Shown: positions 16,760 to 25,653 of the stretch, in pieces
Layout of the letters: each line of letters begins with the position of its first letter
Numbering within the stretch: position 1 is the stretch's first letter
NCBI RefSeq assembly: GCF_025506275.1
Contig: NZ_QYCP01000089.1
Location: 79,267 to 143,266 of the forward strand
Direction of reading: 5' to 3'
Length of the DNA: 64,000 nucleotides
From: Brevibacterium permense
GTDB taxonomy: Bacteria > Actinomycetota > Actinomycetes > Actinomycetales > Brevibacteriaceae
Notes under the pieces: model-generated
Told to the model about the DNA's origin: nothing
What the model saw: only the letters and a program-made list of their open reading frames with translations
Database searches by the model: none
Program-made: the position numbers and the translations under genes

Positions 16760-17680
16760 ATGACGGTTTCTGAAATCTTCGACCCTTCTGCCTGGCGCGA
16801 AGTCTCCGGCTTCGACTTCACCGATATCACCTACCATCGGGCCATCGACCCCGCCAGCGGCAACGACATCGGCTGTGTGCGCATCGCTTTCGACCGCCCC
16901 GAAGTCCGCAACGCCTTCCGTCCTCACACCGTCGACGAGCTCTACCGCGCCCTCGACCATGCCCGCCAGACCTCCGACGTCGGCGCAGTGCTGCTCACCG
17001 GCAACGGCCCGAGCGAGAAGGACGGCGGCTGGGCATTCTGCTCCGGCGGCGATCAGCGCATCCGAGGCCGCTCCGGCTACCAGTACGCCTCCGGTGAGAC
17101 CCGTGAAAGCGTCGATCCGGCTCGTGCCGGCCGCCTCCACATCCTCGAGGTCCAGCGCCTCATCCGCACCATGCCGAAGGTCGTCATCGCCGTCGTCCCC
17201 GGCTGGGCAGCCGGCGGAGGCCACAGCCTCCACGTCGTCTGCGATATGACGATCGCCTCACGCGAACACGCGAAGTTCAAGCAGACCGATGCCGACGTCG
17301 GCTCCTACGACGCCGGCTACGGTTCCGCCTACCTGGCGAAGATGGTCGGGCAGAAGAAGGCCCGTGAGATCTTCTTCCTGGGCCGCACCTACACCGCGCA
17401 GGAGATGGCCGATATGGGAGCCGTCAATGAAGTCGTCGACCACGCCGATCTCGAGACCGCGGCCCTCCAGATGGCGCGGGAGATCCTGGGCAAGTCACCG
17501 AACGCGCAGCGCATGCTCAAGTTCGCCTTCAACCTCGTCGACGACGGGCTCGTCGGCCAGCAGGTCTTCGCCGGAGAAGCCACCCGACTTGGCTATATGA
17601 CCGACGAAGCGGTCGAGGGCCGCGACGCCTTCCTCGAAAAGCGCGATCCCGACTGGTCGCCGTTCCCCTGGTACTACTGA
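16760..17680 (+). CDS. menB: 1,4-Dihydroxy-2-naphthoyl-CoA synthase
   Basis: The 306-residue crotonase-fold enzyme closes the naphthalene ring from o-succinylbenzoyl-CoA. Diagnostic MenB segments are present: DRPEVRNAFRPHTVDEL, the oxyanion-hole CSGGDQRIRG, GWAAGGGHSLHVVCD, the conserved TDADVGSYDAGYGSAYLA loop, and a WSPFPWYY C-terminus. It is followed after 19 bases by menE. Confidence 0.95.
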   Translation: MTVSEIFDPSAWREVSGFDFTDITYHRAIDPASGNDIGCVRIAFDRPEVRNAFRPHTVDELYRALDHARQTSDVGAVLLTGNGPSEKDGGWAFCSGGDQRIRGRSGYQYASGETRESVDPARAGRLHILEVQRLIRTMPKVVIAVVPGWAAGGGHSLHVVCDMTIASREHAKFKQTDADVGSYDAGYGSAYLAKMVGQKKAREIFFLGRTYTAQEMADMGAVNEVVDHADLETAALQMAREILGKSPNAQRMLKFAFNLVDDGLVGQQVFAGEATRLGYMTDEAVEGRDAFLEKRDPDWSPFPWYY

Positions 17681-17699
17681 GCGGCCGGTTCCCACAACT

Positions 17700-18938
17700 G
17701 TGTCCATGCGCGAACTCAGCCCTCACGAGCTGCCCGAGGCGATTGATCGGGCACTGACCCGGACCTCGATCCTCATCCTCCCCTCGGATCGGGACGGTGC
17801 CGTCACCGAGGCGTCCCCCGGCAAGTGGGCAGGACCTAGTCCCGCTCCGGCCCTCATCCTCTTCACCTCCGGGTCGACAGGGAAGGCGAAAGCGGTGGCG
17901 TTGTCAGCAGACGCACTGACAACCTCGGCCCGGGCGACCGAACGGTTCCTCTCCGGGCCGGGTGACTGGCATCTGTGCCTGCCGGTCAACCACATCGCCG
18001 GGTTCCAAGTCGAACTGCGCGCCCGGCTGGCGGGCCGCGCCCCGGTCAGGGCGGCCTCGGCGAGGTTCACCGCCCAGTCCTTCGCCGCCGAGATCACGAC
18101 TCTGCTGGAGCGGGCGGGCGACCGACCGACGTACACCTCGCTCGTGCCCACCCAGCTCCACCGCATCCTCGAGGACGACTCGGCGACCGCTGCAGCCGCA
18201 CGGATCACGCACATCCTCCTCGGCGGGGCGGCGATCTCTCCGTCCCTGCTCGAGCGCGCCGAGGCCGCGGGCCTGGCGATCGTACGGACCTACGGGATGA
18301 GCGAGACGGCGGGCGGCTGCGTCTATGACGGGGTTCCGTTCGACGGAGTCGACATCACCATCACCGAGGCGGGGACGATCGATCTGAGCGGCCCCGTCGT
18401 CGCCGACGGCTACGTCGAGATCGGCATCGATGGAACCATCAGACCGGTCGAGTCCCCTGCCCTCACCGTCGACGAGGCGGGACGGCGGATCATACACACC
18501 AGCGATCTGGGCCGGATCGATTCCGGCGTGCTCAGCGTGCTCGGTCGAGCCGATGACATCATCGTCTCCGGGGGCACGAACGTCTCCCCGCACGCCCTGG
18601 AGACCGGCCTGCTGCCGAGCTGGCAGAAGGCGGGAATCGAAGAGATGCTCGTGACCTGGGTGCCCGACGAGGAATGGGGCAGACGGATCGTCGCGCTCGT
18701 CCGCCTCGCCGACGGCGGAGGTGGTTTCGGAGCCGAGGATCCGCAAGAATCAGCACAGAGGCTCAACGCCCTCGATCACGGGATGACGGGGCAGCTGCTG
18801 CCGCAGCTCGTCTTCCAGGTCGCCGAGATTCCGAACCGGTCGATCGGCAAGCCCGATCGCCAGGCGGCGGCCCGCATCGCCGCCGATCTCATCGCGAGTG
18901 ATGCGAATACCCATACCGGTGAACTACCGGTAACATAA
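17700..18938 (+). CDS. menE: o-Succinylbenzoate-CoA ligase
   Basis: The 412-residue acyl-adenylate-forming enzyme activates o-succinylbenzoate with ATP and CoA. The P-loop-like LFTSGSTGKAKAV is near residue 60, then YGMSETAGGCVYDG and the C-terminal SGGTNVSPHALE and IPNRSIGKPDR blocks with the catalytic lysine. It is shorter than many acyl-CoA synthetases, as usual for actinobacterial MenE. GTG 17700 is used; ATG 17706 is an equally good start. Cotranscription with menB and menA is likely. Confidence 0.9.
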   Translation: MSMRELSPHELPEAIDRALTRTSILILPSDRDGAVTEASPGKWAGPSPAPALILFTSGSTGKAKAVALSADALTTSARATERFLSGPGDWHLCLPVNHIAGFQVELRARLAGRAPVRAASARFTAQSFAAEITTLLERAGDRPTYTSLVPTQLHRILEDDSATAAAARITHILLGGAAISPSLLERAEAAGLAIVRTYGMSETAGGCVYDGVPFDGVDITITEAGTIDLSGPVVADGYVEIGIDGTIRPVESPALTVDEAGRRIIHTSDLGRIDSGVLSVLGRADDIIVSGGTNVSPHALETGLLPSWQKAGIEEMLVTWVPDEEWGRRIVALVRLADGGGGFGAEDPQESAQRLNALDHGMTGQLLPQLVFQVAEIPNRSIGKPDRQAAARIAADLIASDANTHTGELPVT

Positions 18939-18976
18939 GACGGCTCCACAATTCGACAGGAAGGTGAGCGAGGACT

Positions 18977-19909
18977 ATGGCTGATGCCGCCCAGTGGATT
19001 TCTGGAGCTCGACTGCGAACTCTGCCCCTGGCTCTCGCACCCGTCCTCATCGGAACCGGCGCCGCGATCGGATCGCTCGGCGGATTCACCGCCTTCATCC
19101 TCGACGACATCTCGGGCGAGGACGACCACGTCAGCTTCGGACAGATCCTGCTGCGCGGATTCCTCGCTCTCCTCGTCTCCCTGTGCCTGCAGATCGGCTC
19201 GAACTACGCCAACGACTACTCCGACGGCGTCCGCGGCACCGATGACGAACGCGTCGGACCGGTCCGGCTCACCGCGACCGGCCTGGCCGAACCTCACGAA
19301 GTCAAACGGGCCGCCTTCATCTTCTTCGGCTTGGCCGGAGTCGCGGGCATCGTGCTCATTCTCATCTCACAGGCGTGGTGGTTCCTCGTCGTCGGAGCCG
19401 CAGCCGTCGCCGCCGCCTGGTTCTACACCGGGGGCAAACGACCCTATGGCTATATGGGCCTCGGCGAGGTCTTCGTGTTCGTGTTCTTCGGGCTCGTGGC
19501 GACTTTGGGCACGATGTGGATGCAGGTCGGTCATCTCAGCCTCAGCGGCTGGGCCGGTGCCGTGGCAATCGGGTCTCTGGCCTCGGCTGTGCTCATGGTC
19601 AACAACCTCCGCGATATCCCGACAGACATCGAGGCAGACAAGATCACCCTGGCCGTGAGGATGGGCGACAATGCCGCACGCATCGCCTATGCGGTGCTCG
19701 TGCTGCTGCCATTCGCGCTGCTGGCGCTGGCGATCCTCGACGGACATCCCGCCGTGGCCTTGGCGATCCTCGCCCTCGTCCCAGCACTCAATCCGCTCAA
19801 GACGGTGCTCAGCGGCACAACGGGCCCTGGCCTGATTCCGCCGATCAAATCCACTGGACTGACCGGTTTGGCCTTCTCCGCACTGATGGGTCTCGGTCTG
19901 GCGCTCTGA
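18977..19909 (+). CDS. menA: 1,4-Dihydroxy-2-naphthoate prenyltransferase
   Basis: The 310-residue polytopic UbiA-family enzyme attaches the polyprenyl tail to dihydroxynaphthoate. The first aspartate motif NDYSDGVRGTD binds the prenyl diphosphate through Mg. The second, DIPTDIEADK, and about eight to nine membrane helices fit MenA. A good AGGAAGGTGAG ribosome site precedes the ATG. It is the last gene of the menB-menE-menA run. Confidence 0.94.
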   Translation: MADAAQWISGARLRTLPLALAPVLIGTGAAIGSLGGFTAFILDDISGEDDHVSFGQILLRGFLALLVSLCLQIGSNYANDYSDGVRGTDDERVGPVRLTATGLAEPHEVKRAAFIFFGLAGVAGIVLILISQAWWFLVVGAAAVAAAWFYTGGKRPYGYMGLGEVFVFVFFGLVATLGTMWMQVGHLSLSGWAGAVAIGSLASAVLMVNNLRDIPTDIEADKITLAVRMGDNAARIAYAVLVLLPFALLALAILDGHPAVALAILALVPALNPLKTVLSGTTGPGLIPPIKSTGLTGLAFSALMGLGLAL

Positions 19910-20046
19910 AGCATTTCAGTGCTGAAACCTGGCGTTCCAAGGATCAGCCGCCTGTCGTTCCAAGGCTCAGCGCGCTGAAAGGCCCCAGCTCATTCGGATC
20001 TGAACCGGCTCAGCCGAGCCGCAGCTCATTCGGCCGAGCCACAAGT

Positions 20047-20346
20047 TCATTTGAACTGGTCGCCGTCTTCTCCAAGGCGTTCCTCGACGATCTCATCTTC
20101 TGCCGCTTCATCGGCGCCGACGCGCTTGGGCTTGGAGGCTCGCTTGGCGACCTTTGCTTCGATCTCGGTCGCTGCTTGGGCGCGCATCTTGCCGAGCAAG
20201 AGGTAGCTCAGCAGCGCGCCGATGATGATGGCGGCGATCGCCATGACGAGGTTGAAGCCGAGGAACGGGAACAGAACGAGGCCGGCGGCGATGATGAGGC
20301 CGAAGCGAGCGAGTGTGTAGAGCCAGAAGGTGCGCATTGAACTCAT
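20047..20346 (-). CDS. DUF4229-type small membrane protein
   Basis: The 99-residue protein has two membrane helices (about residues 5-22 and 25-45) and a charged cytoplasmic tail rich in Lys, Glu and Asp. It matches the actinobacterial DUF4229 family, often found beside menA; the function is unknown. ATG 20346 is chosen because GGAGG stands seven bases upstream; an in-frame start exists at 20376. It is convergent with menA across a 137-base gap holding short direct repeats. Confidence 0.7.
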   Translation of the reverse strand: MSSMRTFWLYTLARFGLIIAAGLVLFPFLGFNLVMAIAAIIIGALLSYLLLGKMRAQAATEIEAKVAKRASKPKRVGADEAAEDEIVEERLGEDGDQFK

Positions 20347-20409
20347 TTTAGCCTCCGATCGTGACAGTCTTGTCACCGCCTGCTGGAGGCCGCGCTCAGG
20401 TTGGTGGAC

Positions 20410-20415
20410 TATCCT
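20410..20415 (+). promoter_or_regulatory. -10 box of PLDc_N gene, probably leaderless
   Basis: TATCCT is followed by six bases and the ATG at 20422. Confidence 0.4.
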
Positions 20416-20421
20416 TGTTGC

Positions 20422-20865
20422 ATGGCTCGACTACTCATTGCCGCGATCGTCCTGGCGGCAGCGGTGACACTGTACGGACTCTTCGATTGCCTGCTACGCG
20501 ATCGGGGTCTGATTCGAGTCCTGCCCAAACCTGTATGGGCACTCATCATCCTCTTCATTCCCGTCCTCGGGTTCATCCTCTGGTATCTGTTCGGACGCGG
20601 TTCGGAAGACAAGCCCACCCGCGGCACCCGCCCTCGCGGTCAGGTCGCCCCGGATGATGATCCGGACTATCTGCGACAGGTCGATCGCGAACTCAAGCTC
20701 GGCAAGCATGCGCCTCCGCCTCAGGACAACGACGAGAAGGAATCTCCGGGCGCTGATTCTGCCAAGCAGGATGATGACAGCGATCCCGCGGATTCCTCCG
20801 CTGATACGACAGCCGACTCCGACGACCGGGGCACCAAAGGCGACGGCCGCGGCCGCTCGAATTGA
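20422..20865 (+). CDS. PLDc_N-domain membrane protein
   Basis: The 147-residue protein has two N-terminal membrane helices (MARLLIAAIVLAAAVTLYG, then VWALIILFIPVLGFILWYLFG), the phospholipase-D-nuclease N-terminal (PLDc_N) arrangement. A long acidic, Asp/Ser-rich cytoplasmic tail follows. No catalytic HKD motif is present, so this is not an enzyme by itself. Function unknown. ATG 20422 fits the TATCCT box better than a TTG at 20401. The stop codon overlaps the first unit of a 35-bp tandem repeat array. Confidence 0.7.
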   Translation: MARLLIAAIVLAAAVTLYGLFDCLLRDRGLIRVLPKPVWALIILFIPVLGFILWYLFGRGSEDKPTRGTRPRGQVAPDDDPDYLRQVDRELKLGKHAPPPQDNDEKESPGADSAKQDDDSDPADSSADTTADSDDRGTKGDGRGRSN

Positions 20866-21035
20866 GCCCATCCTCGGCGCGCTCTCGCCTCTGGCGAGCT
20901 AGACCATCCTCGCGTGCTGACGTTTCTGGTGTGTGAGCCCATCCTCGCGTGAAGACCCATCTGGTATGCGAGACCATCCTCGCGTGAAGACGTCTCCGCG
21001 GTAAGAGATCCTCGCGGGCAACTGCTGCTGTGAAG
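20865..21035. repeat. 35-bp tandem repeat array
   Basis: About five degenerate copies begin at 20865, 20901, 20936, 20971 and 21006, with a period of 35 (first step 36). The best conserved part is AGACCATCCTCGCGTGAAGA. The units are contiguous without spacers, so this is not a CRISPR. A period not divisible by three and shifting frames argue against coding. Confidence 0.7.
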
Positions 21036-21465
21036 CAGACAGTCTTCGCGGACAAGCAGCTTTCCCGCTCTCGACCCTTGCCGCAGCCGCGCCGCACTGC
21101 CGCTGCTCGACGACGGCATCGATACCGCAGGTGCGTTGCCATGCTGCGATTCGGCGAATAGTCATTGCTTTCTCTGAATTACACACCGAGGAACGTGGTG
21201 ATTTCAGAGCAGACTGAGCCGAAACAGTCGCCCGCCGCCTGATCACGGCATCGAACCAGCACGCAAACGGTACGGTCTGAGATGGAGAGCCCAGTTTCAA
21301 ACATGGGCTGTTCGCCTCAGACTGGGCCGTCAGCAGTAATGGTTCCCGGTACAGGCGGTGGCGCCCGGTGCAGGCGGTGGTTCCCCGGTGCAGGCGGTGG
21401 CTCCCGGTGCAGGCGGTGGCGCCCGGTGCTGGAAGTCAGAGCGGCCTTGAGAGCGACCCAGCGCC
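20866..21465. other. 600-bp gene-free repeat-rich region
   Basis: No gene is supported between the PLDc_N gene and ccsA. The region holds the 35-bp array (20865-21035), an imperfect stem-loop around 21172-21209 (CTCTGAA/TTCAGAG arms), and a G-rich ~19-bp tandem repeat (21341-21432). Both flanking genes point into it, so it is a convergent 3' region. Confidence 0.6.
21341..21432. repeat. G-rich ~19-bp tandem repeat
   Basis: Four and a half copies of a unit around CCCGGTGCAGGCGGTGG are spaced 19-20 bases apart. They end 34 bases from the ccsA stop codon. The plus strand is strongly G-rich. Confidence 0.65.
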
Positions 21466-22470
21466 TCAGTCGAGCCCGGAGTACGAGTGCAGACCGTTGA
21501 AGTACATGTTCACGACGGTGAAGTTGAAGATCACCGAGGCGATGCCGATGAGGTTGAGCACGGCCACCTTCGTCGGGCCCCAACCGCGAGTCGCACGAGC
21601 GTGCAGGTACGCGGCGTAGATGACCCAGACGACGAACGTCCAGATCTCCTTCGAGTCCCAGCCCCAGTAACGGCTCCAGGCCACTTCGGCCCAGATGGCG
21701 CCGGCGATGAGTGTGAACGTCCAGGTGATGAAGCCGACTGCCGCGATCCGGTAGGAGATCCGCTCGAGGTCGGTGCTCGAGGGCAGACGGTGCAGGAACC
21801 GCAGCCACTTCGGATCCTTGGTCTCGTGCACGCTCTTCAGGATCTGGAAGACTGCCAGGATCGCAGAGATGTAGAGGAGGGAGGTCGAGAGGATCGCGAT
21901 CGGCACGTGGATGGCGATCCAGTACGAATCCAGCGCCGGGATGAGCTTCGCGGCAGGCGTGTAGAAGACGGTGATCGCCAGTCCCAGGCACAGCAGCACT
22001 CCCCCGGAGACGAACGTTCCCAGATAGCGCACGTCCTTCTTCGTCAGCACGACGAGGAAGACGATGACGGTGATCGCGGTGGCGGTGAGGACGTACTCCA
22101 TCATGTTGCCCCACGGCACACGGGCGACAGACAGGGCACGGGTGAGCACGCCGCCGACGTGCAGCAGCATGGCGAGCACGAGCAGCGAGGTGCCGATGCG
22201 GGCTCCGCGGTGCTTGTTCTTCCGGGACGACTTCACCGTCGCGGAGTCGTCGTCACCGGGTCGGTTGAGGACGGCAGTCGTCGCCGTCTTCCGGTTCGTC
22301 CGCCGCACCGTGCTGGTCTTGGCCGAAGTGGCGACCTCGGCTTCGGATGTCTTGAGCTCACGCGCGCCGAAGAGATCGAAGGCGTAGAAAATCATAGCGA
22401 CGGCGTAGACGATCATCGCCGAGATGATCAGCTGGTTCGACCACATTGCGAGGTCAGTGTTGACGTCCAT
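21466..22470 (-). CDS. ccsA: Cytochrome c biogenesis protein CcsA/CcsB (heme handling)
   Basis: The 334-residue polytopic protein is the heme-handling half of the System II cytochrome c synthase. The C-terminal core contains the tryptophan-rich heme-binding motif (YWGWDSKEIWTF) and conserved histidines in LLHVGG, AIHVPIA and YLHARAT. An insert of about 50 charged residues lies between the first and second helices. The ATG has GGAGG four bases upstream. It is separated from resB by 155 bases, so it may have its own promoter while working with ResB on the outer membrane face. Confidence 0.92.
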   Translation of the reverse strand: MDVNTDLAMWSNQLIISAMIVYAVAMIFYAFDLFGARELKTSEAEVATSAKTSTVRRTNRKTATTAVLNRPGDDDSATVKSSRKNKHRGARIGTSLLVLAMLLHVGGVLTRALSVARVPWGNMMEYVLTATAITVIVFLVVLTKKDVRYLGTFVSGGVLLCLGLAITVFYTPAAKLIPALDSYWIAIHVPIAILSTSLLYISAILAVFQILKSVHETKDPKWLRFLHRLPSSTDLERISYRIAAVGFITWTFTLIAGAIWAEVAWSRYWGWDSKEIWTFVVWVIYAAYLHARATRGWGPTKVAVLNLIGIASVIFNFTVVNMYFNGLHSYSGLD

Positions 22471-22625
22471 TCATCCTCCGCACCGCTGAAGTGCTCTTCT
22501 GTCGCAGGTTGCTGCTGCCAGACTCTCTGTCTGACCACATGTCGGTGCGCGCACTGCCGACTCCGTGACGAAGCCACCGGCGACGCGCACTCCGCGGCTA
22601 TTCTACTCCGCGTAGTACTTCGGGT

Positions 22626-24293
22626 TCATCTTTCGTCGTCGTCACCGTGCTCATCCTCATCGGGTTCCGGATCGCGCAGGTCCTTGACCAGATCATCGAC
22701 GGCACGTTCGACCAGCGGATCCTCACCGCGGGCCAGGGCGGCCACCTCGGCGTCGCCGTTCTTGATTCGCACCCAAACGCGTCGACGGGGGATGAACAGG
22801 GACAGGCCGAGCCCAGCCAGGACGAGGATCGCGCTGATGAGCATGAGCGCCTGTGTCGGGTCCTGGGAGATGTCGACGGCGATGTACTTCTTGACTCCGT
22901 CGAAGGTCACCGAACCGCCGTTCGGCAGCTTCTGCGTCTCCCCCTCGGCGAGCTGGATGACGAGCGGGTTGCCCGACTCATCGGTCATCTCCGTCATGTT
23001 CTCGGCGTCGAGGGAGTACACGGACTGCGGGATGCCGGAATCGAGGCCGAGGTCGCCGGTGTACCCGCTCATCACGAGGTAGGGGTTGCGCAGCTCGGCG
23101 AAGCTCGAGATCAGCTCACCGTTCTCATTCTGTGCGGCCGTCGGCAGGAACACCCCGACGAAGCCCATCTGCGTGCCGGCCGAGTCCGGGACTTTGATGA
23201 CGCCCTCGGAGGTGTATCCGGGGTCCCCGCCGTCCGGGATGAACACCTGCGGACCGGACTGGACGATATCGCCCTTCGCATCACGCACGGTCACCTCGGG
23301 CGCGTAGCCGTTGCCGGTGAGATAGACGCCGACGCCGCCCACGCGCACCGGTTCGTTGACCTTGAGGACGTGCGATTCGGTCGTCCCATCCGCCGTCGTC
23401 GTCACCTTCGCATCGAAGGTGCGCGGCTGACCGAACTGGTTGCCCGCCGCCTGATCGTCGAAGGTGGAGGTGAAGGAATCGAGCTTGAGCCGGAAGTCCG
23501 GCAGATTGTCGGCATCGTAGTAGGAGCCGGGTTCGAAGGAATCGTAGGAGACCAGCGAATTCGAGAACGTCTCCCCCTCGACGAGGATGCGCTGACCTTC
23601 GTAGCCGAACAGCGATCCGATCGCCATCGTCAGGGTTGCCATGAGCAGCGCGATGTGGAAGACGAGGTTGCCGGTCTCGCGGAGATAGCCGCGTTCGGCG
23701 GCGATGTGATCGGACTGCCGGTTGATGCGGTACCCGGACTTCTTCAGCCGGGCCTCCGCTGCGTCGAGGAACGCCTCATCCGCATCCTCACGGGTCTCTG
23801 CGTCTGCCTGCGCCGAGGTGAAGGCGGCGTATCCGGGCATCCGGGACAGCCGCCTCGGTGCCTTGGGCGGGGACGAGCGCATCGCTTTCCAGTGCTGCTT
23901 CGTCCGCGGGATGATGCAGCCGATGAGGGAGATCATCAGCAGCAAGTAGATCGCTGAGAACCAGACCGAGGAGTAGACGTCGAACATCTGGATCGTGTCG
24001 AGGAACTGCCCCCAGGCACCGTTGTTCTCCAGGAAGGTGTTCACCCGGCCCGGGTCCTGGATCCGCTGCGGCAGCAGAGATCCGGGGATCGCGGCGAGGG
24101 CGAGGATGAGCAGGAGGATCAGTGCCACACGCATCGTCGTCAGCTGGGTCCAGGCCCAGCGGCACATGCCGATGAATCCGAGCTGCGGCTGCGTCACGGT
24201 CGACTTCGCGGCAGTCTTGTCTCCCTGCTTCGCCGTCGTCTTCGCACTCGATTTCGGCTGCGTCTTCTCCGAGCCTTCGGTTGAGCCCGCCAC
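22626..24293 (-). CDS. resB: Cytochrome c biogenesis protein ResB
   Basis: The 555-residue partner of CcsA has three N-proximal membrane helices, a large extracytoplasmic domain (about residues 220-480) and a C-terminal helix before an acidic tail. The ALILLLILALAAIPGSLLPQ segment and WKAMRSSPPKAPRRLSRMPGY loop fit ResB. GTG 24293 overlaps the ccdA stop (TAGTG), implying coupled translation; the open frame further upstream is a shadow of ccdA. The Lys/Thr-rich N-terminus is unconserved. Confidence 0.9.
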   Translation of the reverse strand: MAGSTEGSEKTQPKSSAKTTAKQGDKTAAKSTVTQPQLGFIGMCRWAWTQLTTMRVALILLLILALAAIPGSLLPQRIQDPGRVNTFLENNGAWGQFLDTIQMFDVYSSVWFSAIYLLLMISLIGCIIPRTKQHWKAMRSSPPKAPRRLSRMPGYAAFTSAQADAETREDADEAFLDAAEARLKKSGYRINRQSDHIAAERGYLRETGNLVFHIALLMATLTMAIGSLFGYEGQRILVEGETFSNSLVSYDSFEPGSYYDADNLPDFRLKLDSFTSTFDDQAAGNQFGQPRTFDAKVTTTADGTTESHVLKVNEPVRVGGVGVYLTGNGYAPEVTVRDAKGDIVQSGPQVFIPDGGDPGYTSEGVIKVPDSAGTQMGFVGVFLPTAAQNENGELISSFAELRNPYLVMSGYTGDLGLDSGIPQSVYSLDAENMTEMTDESGNPLVIQLAEGETQKLPNGGSVTFDGVKKYIAVDISQDPTQALMLISAILVLAGLGLSLFIPRRRVWVRIKNGDAEVAALARGEDPLVERAVDDLVKDLRDPEPDEDEHGDDDER

Positions 24294-25057
24294 TAGATCA
24301 CCACTTCGAATCCATTGATGAGACCTTGCAGAGAGGTCATCCACATGTTCCATACGCCGCTGGCCATGAGCACACCGAGGATGATGAGCATGATGCCCCC
24401 GGCCCGCACGATCGCGGTCTGATGCTTGCGCACCCAAACGAGTCGTCCTGCGCCCTTGTGTATCGCCAGCGCCAGGAGGATGAACGGGATGCCCAGGCCG
24501 AGACAGTAGACGAAGGCCAACAGCGCTCCGCGCCAGATCATCCCGTCACCGCCGAAGCTCACCGACATGCTCAGCACCGCCGACAGGGTCGGTCCCACAC
24601 AGGGTGCCCACCCGAGGGCGAAGGTCGCTCCGAGCACCGGTGCGCCCCAGAGTCCGGCCTTCGGTCTGGCACGGATGCGACGTTCGTTCTGCAGCAGACC
24701 GAATCCGCCCATGAACACGAAACCAGCGAGGATGACGATGACGCCGAGGACGCGGAGGATGACCGGCTGCCATTGGGAGAACAGCGCTCCCAGCGCGGAG
24801 AAGCTGGTCCCCAGCAGCACGAAGACGACGGTGAAGCCGAGGACGAACAGGCTGATGCCGACGACCACTCGCCACGTCTGCTTGTCCCTCAGCGAGGATC
24901 CGGACAGCCCGGTGACGTACCCGACATATCCGGGAACCAGGGGCAGCACACACGGTGAGGCGAACGAGACGAGTCCGGCCAGGGCGGCTGCGCCGGCGGC
25001 CAGCAGCAGCGGGCCGGAGAGAACGGTCTGGGCGAAGTCCGCCCCGAGCCCACTCAC
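24293..25057 (-). CDS. ccdA: CcdA-type thiol-disulfide membrane transporter
   Basis: This 254-residue protein with six or seven membrane helices carries reducing power across the membrane to apocytochrome c or TlpA-like proteins. The paired cysteines are C36 in ASPCVLPLVPGY and C153 in GWAPCVGPTL, as in CcdA. GTG 25057 overlaps the tlpA stop (GTGA), and the resB start overlaps its own stop. It belongs to the hemL-phosphatase-tlpA-ccdA-resB operon. Confidence 0.93.
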   Translation of the reverse strand: MSGLGADFAQTVLSGPLLLAAGAAALAGLVSFASPCVLPLVPGYVGYVTGLSGSSLRDKQTWRVVVGISLFVLGFTVVFVLLGTSFSALGALFSQWQPVILRVLGVIVILAGFVFMGGFGLLQNERRIRARPKAGLWGAPVLGATFALGWAPCVGPTLSAVLSMSVSFGGDGMIWRGALLAFVYCLGLGIPFILLALAIHKGAGRLVWVRKHQTAIVRAGGIMLIILGVLMASGVWNMWMTSLQGLINGFEVVI

Positions 25058-25653
25058 TCGGCCAGCACGTCCTCGATGAGTCCCTTGAGAGTCGAGGCAT
25101 CGATCTCACCGACGACTCTGGCCGCGGCCCGGCCCTTCGCGTCGAGGACCACCGTCGAAGGGGTGGCCTGCGGGGGCAGGACTCCGGAGAGCAGAGACAC
25201 CATCTCACCGTTCGAATCGAGCATGTTCGGGTACGGCACCTGGTAGTTCTGGATGAACGCGTTGGCCGCAGCCTCTTGGTCGCGGACGTTGACGCCGATG
25301 AACTGGGCCTTGTCCCCGAATTCCTCGGACACGGACTTCAGGTCCGGGGCTTCCTTCCGGCACGGCGGGCACGCCGCGTACCAGAGGTTGACGACGACCG
25401 GGGTGGGACGCAGATCGGCCAGAGACATGGACTTCCCGTCGAGGGTCTCGAAGCTCAGATCGAGGGGTTCGCCGCGGTCCTCGGCCGCAACCTGCGAGAC
25501 GACTCCCGAACCGGAGACGTACCCCTGGTCGGATCCGGCCTGATCGGCCAGCTCATCGTTCTCGCTGCAGGCGCTGAGCGCCAGGGCCGTTCCGGCGGCG
25601 AGCGCCGAGGTGAAGAGGGCCCGGCGGTTGAGGGAATGGCGTCCGAAGCTCAT
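25054..25653 (-). CDS. TlpA/ResA-type lipoprotein thioredoxin
   Basis: The 199-residue protein has a lipoprotein signal (LALSAC, Cys29) and a thioredoxin domain with the redox pair CPPC (C95, C98) in WYAACPPCRKE, plus a cis-proline region near ATPSTVVLD. It probably keeps apocytochrome c cysteines reduced outside the membrane, fed by CcdA. It overlaps the upstream phosphatase gene by ATGA and the downstream ccdA by GTGA. Confidence 0.88.
   Translation of the reverse strand: MSFGRHSLNRRALFTSALAAGTALALSACSENDELADQAGSDQGYVSGSGVVSQVAAEDRGEPLDLSFETLDGKSMSLADLRPTPVVVNLWYAACPPCRKEAPDLKSVSEEFGDKAQFIGVNVRDQEAAANAFIQNYQVPYPNMLDSNGEMVSLLSGVLPPQATPSTVVLDAKGRAAARVVGEIDASTLKGLIEDVLAE

Noticed and set aside
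20865..21035. CRISPR array
   Set aside because: The 35-base units are directly adjacent and degenerate, with no unique spacers and no cas genes.
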